From Lutjanus erythropterus (Eukaryota > Chordata > Actinopteri > Lutjaniformes > Lutjanidae), in contig CM034607.1 of the NCBI GenBank assembly GCA_020091685.1, forward strand, positions 36,460,028-36,524,027: a stretch of DNA of 64,000 nt, written 5' to 3'. The notes under the pieces were generated by a model. That model was given only the letters and a program-made list of their open reading frames with translations, was not told where the DNA came from and ran no database searches. Of this stretch, positions 47,451 through 64,000 are shown in pieces. The translations under genes were made by a program, and so were the position numbers. Within the stretch, counting starts at the first letter, position 1. Every line of letters begins with the position of its first letter.

Positions 47451-48571
47451 CCTCCTGTGTTATAACTGAATGCCTTCTTAAGTGGGATGCAAAATGTAAC
47501 AAAGCAAGAATGGATCAAGATGGAGACCAGCTGAGGAAGAAGAAACTGTAGAGAGGAAGATGATAAATCAACTCAGGCGGAGGTGGGACCTTCGCTCAAA
47601 GGTGTATTTACTTTTTTGTGTAACTGCAATCATTGATCCCAAACCAAATCACAATAATGACGCTGGGTTTGGAAAGACAGTCGTCCCTGAACGCAGCCAT
47701 GTCTGTTGCCTGAATGTCGCTTTAATGCTCCATTCTGTTTCCCCATTCGACTCTTAACTGAGTCCTATAAAGACAAGATCACTAAACCCGAGGAGACTGA
47801 TATCAGCAGGAGGTCAGTTTTAGTTTGTCAATTTAACATTTTTGATTTTTGAACGCAGGTGGTTATCCCCAGTGTACCCATTTATATCCCTTTTGTTTAC
47901 GTTAGTACATCTGTTCGTCTAATGCCTTCACGACTCTCACGTCGTTATAAAATTGGGACCACGTTACCCCTTTTGAAACCTTGCTGTCGCTGGTGCGATT
48001 TTGCTTCCCCAAAAGGCTACAGTGAAAAAATGGCCACGACTGGGAGTAGTGGGGGAAAAAAGCATCTTTTGGACACTACGACGACTCATTCTGAACTGCT
48101 TTTGTACTTTCATATTGTTTTTGTTGTTGTTGTTGTTTATTAAGTTTTGTTTTCGGACATGTTACTTTTCTGATGTTTAAGAATGAATTTATTCTTTAAA
48201 AATCCTTTTGGGGCATCAAACAAGCTTTTGCTTCCCTAAACTGAGTGAGGAAGCCAAATGTTTTAGGATAAAATGTTCTCGACTCATTTCACTCCTCAAC
48301 AAATCAATCAATAAAACTAAATCTTTATTATTCCCAGAGTCCTGACAAGAACCGAATCGTTTTCAGATCGTTCACTGGTTCTCTTTTAGATTCTTAGTTT
48401 AGTCGATAAAACGGAATCCGAGGTCTTTAAATGTTGATGCTCGAGTTACCGTCGGAGTCGCGCATGATAACAGTTAATAGAATAAGAATTTGATCGATCA
48501 TGTAAAATTTAATCGATCTACTATTAAATAAACATCTGAAACATGTAGTTCTTTATATGTTTCACAGGCTA

Positions 48572-48814
48572 CACTCTTAGAATAAGGGTTCCAGAACTTT
48601 GCTTCCGAAGAACCCCTTTAGAACCTCTCACAGGGGTTTTTTGGTGAACCCTTTCACAGGTGGTTCTAGAGATAATATTGGGTTCTCAGTAGAACTGTTT
48701 GAAAGGGTTCCAGGTGACCTTTTATAAAAATTCTGACAGGAACAAAAAATGGTTCTCCTACGGGAGCTGAAGAACCCTGTATGGTTCTACTTAGCACCTT
48801 TATTTCTGAGAGTG
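48572..48814. mobile_element. CACTCTTA MITE in GABPB2 3' UTR
   Basis: Terminal inverted repeats CACTCTTAGAATAA and TTTATTTCTGAGAGTG are flanked on both sides by TA, the target duplication of Tc1/mariner-type elements. The interior is made of short GGTTCC/GAACCC blocks in both orientations, so the RNA would fold strongly. It is non-coding. Confidence 0.75.
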
Positions 48815-50269
48815 TACGTGATGCTGGAAATTAACTTTTGATTAAAGGGTTGTTTGGTAAATGCAACATTTTAAATATTTTTTAAGTTTGATTAATCGAC
48901 TAACTGATCATTAATTTTATCAATCGATCGATTAAGTATAAAACTGACCGTTTGCAGCCGTTGTTGGATTTGAGAGTTTTAAAAAAACAGAAAATATTCA
49001 CATTTTAGAACCATCAGATTTATTTCATTTTCCAGCTCTTGATAGATAATTAACTCATCAGCTGTGGTTCAGTTTCTTAATTCATGTCAACATATTTGTA
49101 GATTTTTGACTTTCAGGACCTTTCAAGGTGTTTTAACCCTTTAGTTACACATTACCTTTATTTTTATTTAAAAAATCTGCAGTTATGTTCTTCTTCAAAC
49201 TTCTGTTGTAGTAAAGCAGGCGAAAACAAAGACGTGACGGTGAGTTCAAGGACGCTCAGATATCTGAAACATGAGAGTCGACTGCAGAACGGCAACTTTT
49301 AACCCATTTAAATCCAAAAACTCTGTGTTGTGTGTTTATCACACGTCACTTCCAACACAGAAGTTTCTGTTTGTAGGCCTGGACGATTACAGCTGCAAAA
49401 CCTATCATGACCATCAAGTTTCATACTGGTCAGTATTGATAATTATTGATCATGTAGGTTGTGACATGTTGTGATTCACAATTATTGTCACAGTCGATTA
49501 ATTGTTCAGTTATTTTTTGAGGCAATAGTTGTGTGTTTTAAAATGTCCGGAAATAACAAAATGTGTGTCCATTTGCCAATTTTTCAATTTTTCCACTAAT
49601 CGATCAGTTGTTTTGTCCATAAAAAGTCAGAAAATGGTCCAAACATGATTGGGTATATTTTTCAACTAGTGATCAATCTGGCAATAATTTTTCAATTTAT
49701 AAATTTAAAATCCATTTATAAAACCAGGATGTTACTCCAAACTGTTTTCTTTGCATCATAATGTCACTTGAACCAAACTACAGATGGCTTTGATTAATGA
49801 TTAATGATTAATGATTAATGATCACAGGTGGATTTTTGCAGAAATTAATTAAACCCGGCGGCTTCACTCTGGACAGAAATCGGTTTTCTCAGAAACATGA
49901 TCCAGTTCCTCTCCAGTCCACTGTGAGCTCCCTTAAAAATCTTCCCTCTGTCCTGGTCTGGTTTTATTTCCTGTCCTGGTTCTATAGATCAATTATTGAT
50001 CAGTACCTGTCAGATGATTGATCATATCCTGTGAGCAGCCCGTCGTGCCCTCCCTCCTCTGATCACTGATTTTGAGTTGAGTATGATAGTTATTTTTATA
50101 AGCTCAGCGAAGAAGCCAACCTTTTTCTATGTACATATAAAGTTGTATTTTTTTAACTGTACCTGAATGCTTCACCGTGATGATGATGATGATGATGATG
50201 GTGATGGTGATGATGGCTGCCTGCATTGGTAATCTGAAATATAAACACTTGTTTTTTTGAATAAGAACT

Positions 50270-52180
50270 TCTTGCTTGTGTTTTTGATGTTTTCACCTGA
50301 ACTCAGCATGAGGCGTTCAGGTGTCGAACTGAACAATTAGTCAACATTTTATCGAAATCACAATATGGTCTGCTAATATTTTCAAATCGCAGGAGGAGCA
50401 ATATTTGATAAAACTACTTTTTGTTTGTAAAATTATTGTCATGCTGATTTTTCTTTATCAATTAATCCGTCAATCATTTTTTATGATTAATCGATTTGTT
50501 GACTGGTCCATAATTTAGAAATTGGTGAAAAATTGATCCTGTCACAATCTTGTTGATGTTTGAACCTGTTTTTCAACTATCAATCTGGCAATAATTTTTC
50601 CACTGATCAATAAGTTATTTGTTCCATAAAATGTCAGAGAACGTTGATCAAAGGTCAACATGATGTCACAAAATGTCTCATATATTTTTTAAGTTGCATA
50701 TTTTCTCATCTGCACACCTCCAAACTTTTTTTATCGTCTTTTTCATGAACTTTATTTGGGACATTGCAAGCAGACGATAAGACATTTTAAAAAATAGAAT
50801 AAATGTAACAAAGTGGAAGAAAAATCTAACAAAAATAAAACATTTTAAAGTAAGTAAATACAGCTGACTGTATGTAGAGTCCATATGAAGAGAGAAATGA
50901 GTTCAAACTGGACTTTGACCCTCGAAGTTAAAGTAAAACCTCCATCAGCTGAGATGATCAGAAGCTCCAGAACAGCTGATAAACATGTTCAGATTATTTT
51001 ACCAACGGATGTTTCCAGGGTCAAGAATCCTTTTTTAATTTCTGTTTGCTTCTGACATAGTTTGATTTAATGCAACTGTTTGAAGCAACTTGTGATGACT
51101 TCAGATCAGACATAAACCTGTGTTTATGGGAATAAAAGAATAAACCAAAGTTAACTTTCATCAAGTTTATAATTAGTCTGTAATCTGATAAATGACGACT
51201 GAGCAAACTGCATCCACCCAGGAGACTTTGGCTGGATCTTTTTGTCAAATTAAAAAAAATGAAGAGAGAAAATTTAACATAAACAGAAGCTTTTATTCAT
51301 ATTTTTCATCTGTCAAACTTTATATACATGAAATTAAAAGTACATTCTCAACCATAGAGACAACAGTAGACAGAATCTGAATCGTGTCCAGCAGTTCTGG
51401 AGCTTCGATCACAGTCTTCAGTCGACGAGAAGTTTAATTCCACGATGACTGAAAGTCCATCTGCTCGGACAGATTGTCTGATACGACTGAAAGCTCCACG
51501 ACGGCTTCATCAATGGACCTTATGGTGATATTTTTTATTATTTTATCAGCTGCTGACTGTCAGTAAAATGATACACAACTTATAGAATATTACAGTGATG
51601 AATATCTTTGGATGGAAGCTCATTTCTGCAAATATGAAAAAAATATATACTGCAAGTCATTATATTTAGCTAAAATCGCAAAATAATCACTTAGTATTTT
51701 AAAATAATGAATTAGGATCTTAAAATAATAATTTACTTTATTTAAATAATGACTTCGTATCTTAAAATAATTTAGTATCTACAAATGATAAGTTAGTATG
51801 TTAAAATAATCATTTACTTTCTTAAAATAATGATTTAATATAGTGAGAAACTTGGGCTTCCATAAATTTGAGTTTAACACTGGAATTTTAGTAGTCAATA
51901 ACACGTGTGACTGATCGATCAGGTTTGATTGGTGTATTGTTGATCCAACCCCAGCGTGCAGACAGTCAGTGAGCCTGCCCCCCCGCCAGCTTCGCTGCAT
52001 GTTGTTCAGGAAGGTTGAATTCGGACTCTGTGTAAACTTTAAACGTGTTGCTGAAGTTTTAAGTCCATAAACTGCTGAACTGGACAATAAAGTTGAGATT
52101 ATTAGTCACTTTAATGAAGAAATGATGGTTAATTTAATGATATTTAACGACTACAGCTCCCATGAGGCTTTCACTGGCTG
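50270..52180. other. Intergenic spacer between GABPB2 and ANP32E
   Basis: AT-rich, with no coding signal. It contains a degraded GCTGCAAC-family MITE (about 50448-50660, with CAATCTGGCAATAATTTTTC blocks) and the first of two copies of an 'AAAATAATGACTTAGTATCT' dispersed repeat (about 51515-51850). Sequence composition changes sharply to CpG-rich at about 52180. Confidence 0.5.
51515..51850. repeat. 'AAAATAATGACTTAGTATCT' dispersed repeat, copy 1
   Basis: Shares an ordered set of blocks with 54457-54720: 'CTTATGGTGA', 'TTATCAGCTGCT', 'GATACACAACTTAT', 'AAAGCTC/GAAGCTC', then several degenerate AAAATAATNACTTAG units. It is non-coding and AT-rich. Confidence 0.65.
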
Positions 52181-52450
52181 GTTTGGGGATATTCCCGCCC
52201 AGCTCGTGGATTATGGCCGCTCAGTCCTGACTGACGTGCCCGCCGTCCAATCAGCGGCGGCAGAGTGGCACTCGGCCAACCCTGTGCGGCGGGGGGCGGG
52301 GTCGCAGGGGAGGGGGCTGGGCGCGAGGTATCATGGAGGATCAGTAGGCAAACTGTGGCCATCAGAGGAGAGCAGCTACGGCTCTGATCCCCGGGACTTT
52401 GTCAACTATTCACCGCCTGATTTCACTCCGTACAGAGGAAACAACTCAGC

Positions 52451-59985
<7,535 letters not shown>

Positions 59986-60513
59986 TCATCCAGGCGACGG
60001 TCGTCCGTGTGTCGTCCTGTCCTGTTTCTGTCCGTCTCAGTCCAGACCCGGACCCGACCTCCAGACAACAACAAACGATAACGATAACCACCGCAGGGCG
60101 TCACCGCCGCCGCCGTCAGCAGCAGCAGGAACAGAACAGATGTGATCTGCTAGTTTGTCTCCGTTTGTTAGAGAACCTCACGTCTTTATTTTTAGAGAAT
60201 ATATTCAGAGAAGATTTTATCAGAACTTCACCTGCTGAAGACTCACCATCCAGTTTCCCTTTAAAACCTGGTTCAGACTCTGCCGCTCCGTCCGTCTCCT
60301 CTCCACGTCCTCGTCTCTGCGTCTCTCTGGACCACTGAAGTCCAGCAGCGGGTCCACCGGCCGTCCTGCTATGGACCGACTTCCTGTCAGCACAAAGAAC
60401 TCAGAATGATGTCACTACGTCACCTCCACCGGAGCAGAACTCAGCGCTTTGTCTCGGTTCTTCTTGTTCGAACCAGAATCTGTCAGCTGTGTTTCTACTT
60501 CAGGGACCTGATG

Positions 60514-60549
60514 GTCGCTCGCTCGCTCGCTCGCTCGCTCGCTCGCTCA
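60514..60549 (+). repeat. (TCGC)n microsatellite
   Basis: Eight or nine TCGC units, each with a CpG, in the ANP32E 3' flank. Confidence 0.95.
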
Positions 60550-63109
60550 CTTCCTGTGGGATAAAAAAACGTTTCAGTTAAAGATTTCTGTTGACGTCCA
60601 GTTCCAGACCACAAGACTTCTGCCTCCTTCTGATGTGATGCGTCAGTTACAGCTGATGGATCCTCGTGTGTCACATGACCGCTGCGTCTCCTCCCAAAGA
60701 ACGTTAGAGTTCAGAAGTTCACTTACAGTGTTTGAAGTTAGTCTTCAGATCTGCTCACGTTCTTCAGTTAATAGAACCTAAACAATCTGGGAACTGTTCT
60801 CACAGACTGAAAACAACCGTGGTATGAAGACGTGCAAAAATTTGGTGAATCTGTTTGCTCGCAAAAAAAAGTGACGGCTGTTTCTGCACAAAACTAAACA
60901 ACAACAACAACAACAACAAGAACAACTGTGACGCCACATAAAGTGATGGAACCTGCTGGATTTAATCCTCCGTGTAGAATCTGGATGTCCTTCACTTTCT
61001 GCTGTCGCTCCATGTGGACGAGTCAAAACACAATCAATTTAAACTAACTGGTTTACGAGCGTCGAAAGAAAAAGACTGTCCAACTTAAAATCTAATATTT
61101 ATTTGCTACGTTTCGATACTCGACCTTCATCAGGAAAAAATTAGAATTATTAAGATTATTATAAATTATTACAGTAAAAAATTAGTCGAATACTCAAGTA
61201 GTCAGAAGTGTTTAGAGCTGCAAGCCCCGCCCCCTAAAGTTCCTGTACCTCTGAGAAGTACTGACCCCCTGAGCAGGAACGTTTTGAAGGCTTTGAGAAC
61301 CTTGTACCTCTTTTTCACCAACGCGGAACCAGCTCGGTCCAGTTCCAGTTCTTGTGCTCCTAATTATGAACTTATTTCAACCAAAAATAAATTGATTCAA
61401 AACCGGAGAATTTGGTTCCCAGAGAGGAGAGCATCGTTTCGATCAGACACGTTCCTGAACAAATGAAGGAACGTCGTTTGTTAGCTACTGTTGATGTTCG
61501 ATGATCGTTGGACGGTGAGATCTCTGAGTATCTGGTACTGTGAGACGAGCCAGTCCTGAGCAGAACTGTTTGAAGAACCGGAGCTGAGTTTGGTGGACGA
61601 CAGGTACCAGACGTCTCAGTTCACACCTGAGTCGGATCAACAGATTTCACCCCAGGTTAAACAAACCAAACTGAACCGGTTCCCTCCTGTGTCGCCACTC
61701 TGAGGTTCTGAAGTCTTGTCGTCTGTTCTGGCTTTTCTTTGTTTCTTTCTATGAGCTGAAACCTCCAGAGTTTCCTGTTTATCAGTCTCAGAACCTCAAA
61801 CAAACCTGTGAAACAGAACCGTCACCTTCGTATCAGGTTCTTCCTCCAGTTTTTACTGTTTCACCTTCAACCATCCTGCAGAAACAGGAAGTGTCATCGT
61901 TCTCAGGAGAGCAGGACGGTCGCCATATCACCTGACAGTCCACATCCAATCAGATCACCCCCGAGGATCAGGACCCGCCTCTCCCTGCAGCCATATCTGA
62001 TGAGGAGAGGAGAGGAGAGGAGAGCGCCCCCTTCAGGACCTCTGTGTGTCTAACAACCGATCAGGGACACATGTCACATGCATCTGTTCACCGTCACGTT
62101 TGAACCCTTCAGTCCAACAAACTGTCCCTGAACTGGACGACTCGTGATCACATGACTCTGCTGTCTCCGCCCCGTCACGCCTGCTGTAGACTCAGTGAAA
62201 CCAGGATACTCCCAGTGTGTGTTTGATTTATTGTAGGGATTCTCCAGGGAAGATTAGGGGGCGGGTGGGAGGAAATATTAGTTTGTTTGTTTTTTTCCTG
62301 AACAGTGGCTGTTTTTTTTTTCTTTGTTTTTTAGTTTGATGTGAAAGCGAGCGGCTCGTCCTCAAACTGCCCGTCCCCTCGTCATATTCGGACCACTGCC
62401 GTGTCACGCCTCAGGCTCCGCCTCCTGCACAACACCCAAACCTGCAGCTCCTCCTCCTCTGAGGAAACATTTAAACTTCACACAGACCAGAATCTGTGGT
62501 GCGTTCAGGTGCTCCTCAGAGTCAGAAATATAGACGTTTACCAGCAGGTAAAAATTTAAATCAAAAACCTGATTTCAAGCTTCTGAAATTTTAGTGAAAT
62601 TGACCGAATTTAAAAACAAACTTTTAGTTTAGTTTTTGATCTTAAATGTTGAAACATCAAACCACATAAACACACATAAATGTTGTTTTTTCTGACTTAC
62701 CAAGCTGGCAAAGAGCACCTGAACGCAGCGTCACAGTCAGTTTCCCATAAACCACTGCACACCTGAGGACTTGTTGACCCATTAGTCTCTGATGGGGGCG
62801 GAGCCTGAAGCAGGACACACCTGTCGTGTCTGATTCAGGTGTCGCTGCTCTTTAACTTTTTACTTCCTCTAGTTGTAAACAGGACCAAACCCGACCTGAC
62901 AGGACATAAATACTTCAATAACTTTATTAATTATTGGATATTGGAATGTGCAGAAACAAGATTGATAACAGACCTAAAAGTTTAGAAAGTGTTTGTGTTT
63001 GTTGTTTATCTCCTGCAGAGTCGGTTGTTGGTCCTGGTGAAGCAGCAGAACTCTGTACAGTCTGACTTTTAACTCAACTGCTGTAAAGTTTTAGCTTTTC
63101 TCTCATTTA

Positions 63110-63303
63110 CACTCTTAAAAATGACCTGGAAACGTTCAGGTGTCCAGTTTGAAAGAATTAAAGAGCGAGGCTGCGGTCAGACGGACGTTTTGTCTCCATG
63201 GTTACGACTCACTAACATCGTCGGGCAGCTGAAGACGGTCGTACGATTACAGAATTGATTGCATTTTTGGTCAAACACACAGATTGTGTTGTTTTTAAGA
63301 GTG
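63110..63303. mobile_element. CACTCTTAAAAA MITE downstream of ANP32E
   Basis: A 194-bp element with 12-bp perfect terminal inverted repeats CACTCTTAAAAA / TTTTTAAGAGTG, flanked by TA on both sides (63108-63109, 63304-63305). Same terminal family as the 48572 element but with a different interior. No ORF. Confidence 0.75.
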
Positions 63304-63705
63304 TAAAGGTCAAAGGTCGCGTCTGTCAGACCTGCTGAGGTCAGTCTAACTCTGGTTTTTAAGGCAATATTGTAAATAGACTCTCAGCTCAGTTTCAGGT
63401 TTGTTTTTATGGTTTTTAAATCATTTTACAGATGTTTTGTTCTTTCTTTGTTTTTCTGCAGCGAGGTGATAGTTGACCCACGTCTTTGACCTTTGACCCC
63501 GCCTGTTACGTCCCTCTGTCATCGTCATCATTCTGTCTGTGGGGAAAAAAAACTGTGTGATTTTTTTTGTGTGCTGTAACTAAAACATATTGAGAGGGTT
63601 TGAATTAAAAAAAATTCAAAAGGAAGAACTTGTGTTTTTTTATTGTTTTTATTTTCCAGATTTTAATGAGAATTGACTCAACTAAACAAAATTAAACCAA
63701 AATAT

Positions 63706-63728
63706 ATATATACACACACATATATATG

Positions 63729-63812
<84 letters not shown>

Positions 63813-63828
63813 TGTGTGTGTGTATGTG
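63706..63828 (+). repeat. (TA)n/(GT)n compound microsatellite
   Basis: TATATA and CACACATA, then about 50 GT units with TATG breaks. Confidence 0.95.
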
Positions 63829-64000
63829 CCTGAAGTGCAAACTGAACCTGCGCTGTAAAACTCAACACTCACATTAATTATTTCTAATAAATGATAATAA
63901 TAAAAAGAAGTTTGTTTTGAGGTTCTACAAACTTCAAACTTTTTTGTTTGTTGAACTGATCGTTTCTGATTCGAGGGATAAATAAATATTTTAAGAGATT

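Larger units (their letters stand above)
46638..50265 (+). other. gabpb2: GABPB2 3' UTR (long), with repeats
   Basis: No further exon is visible after the stop codon. The stretch reads as a long 3' UTR: purine-rich at first, then a degenerate minisatellite (46755-47450), then a CACTCTTA MITE (48572-48814) and pieces of the GCTGCAAC MITE (about 48850-49060 and 49490-49720). Possible poly(A) signals are AATAAA near 48309 and 48526, and an AATATAAA near 50238 followed by GT-rich DNA. Which one is used cannot be told; usage of the last would make the UTR about 3.6 kb. Confidence 0.5.
59986..63640 (+). other. anp32e: ANP32E 3' UTR and downstream flank
   Basis: No coding exon is recognised after the TAG. 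The region begins GC-rich and holds a (TCGC)n run (60514-60549), an (AAC)n run near 60900 and a CACTCTTA MITE (63110-63303). A possible ATTAAA poly(A) signal at 63604-63609 is followed by T/G-rich DNA; an AATAAA at 63886-63891 is an alternative further on. Acceptor-like tracts at about 63019 and 63461 could mark UTR splicing, but no matching exon can be proven. Confidence 0.4.

Noticed and set aside
47859-48143. 94-codon open frame in the GABPB2 3' UTR
   Set aside because: No recognisable protein, rare start context, and a low-complexity VVVVV end; it is treated as UTR.

Overview
This window is nuclear DNA from a teleost fish, probably a percomorph. The signs are vertebrate genes split by short GT-AG introns, AT-rich non-coding DNA full of (CA)n/(GT)n microsatellites, fish-type MITEs ending in CACTCTTA or CACTGTAAAA, a tRNA-derived SINE, and copies of the fish 'GCTGCAAC' and 'AAAGGGATAGTTCGG' elements. 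Nothing bacterial, phage or CRISPR-like was seen.

Four protein-coding genes can be recognised, in this order: CDC42SE1 (minus strand; only the start-codon exon, 19157-19210), MLLT11/AF1q (plus; complete in two coding exons, 36697-37299), GABPB2 (plus; complete in seven coding exons, 43471-46637, predicted 430 aa) and ANP32E (plus; complete in seven coding exons, 52451-59985, predicted 248 aa). CDC42SE1, MLLT11 and GABPB2 have the same order and orientation as on human 1q21, so this is an ancient synteny block. ANP32E is also on human 1q21 but is not a direct neighbour of GABPB2 there. The products act in different places: a palmitoylated Cdc42 effector, a small transcriptional cofactor, the beta subunit of the GABP (ETS) factor, and an H2A.Z chaperone. 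They form a conserved neighbourhood, not a pathway.

Layout: 1-19.1 kb is repeat-rich DNA below the CDC42SE1 exon; the exons coding its CRIB motif were not found. 19.3-33.5 kb is repeat-rich and gene-poor, with a degenerate TE-derived array at 29.1-31.05 kb. About 33.5-33.7 kb is the promoter and first non-coding exon of MLLT11. 38.8-41 kb holds GABPB2 promoter and 5' exon candidates. 46.6-50.3 kb is the long GABPB2 3' UTR with a minisatellite of paired CCATTTTG/CAAAATGG motifs. 52.2-53.6 kb is the ANP32E CpG island. 60-64 kb is ANP32E 3' UTR and flank.

The most interesting observations concern splicing and protein architecture. CA/UG repeats sit within a few bases of splice sites in three of the four genes. 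GABPB2 exon 4 follows a UG tract instead of a polypyrimidine tract and carries three tandem decoy donor motifs. MLLT11 is built from two similar halves split by an intron. ANP32E has a divergent H2A.Z-binding segment. I see no evidence for an exotic undescribed system beyond these. Exon boundaries come from reading splice signals and comparing with human proteins recalled from memory, without alignment software.
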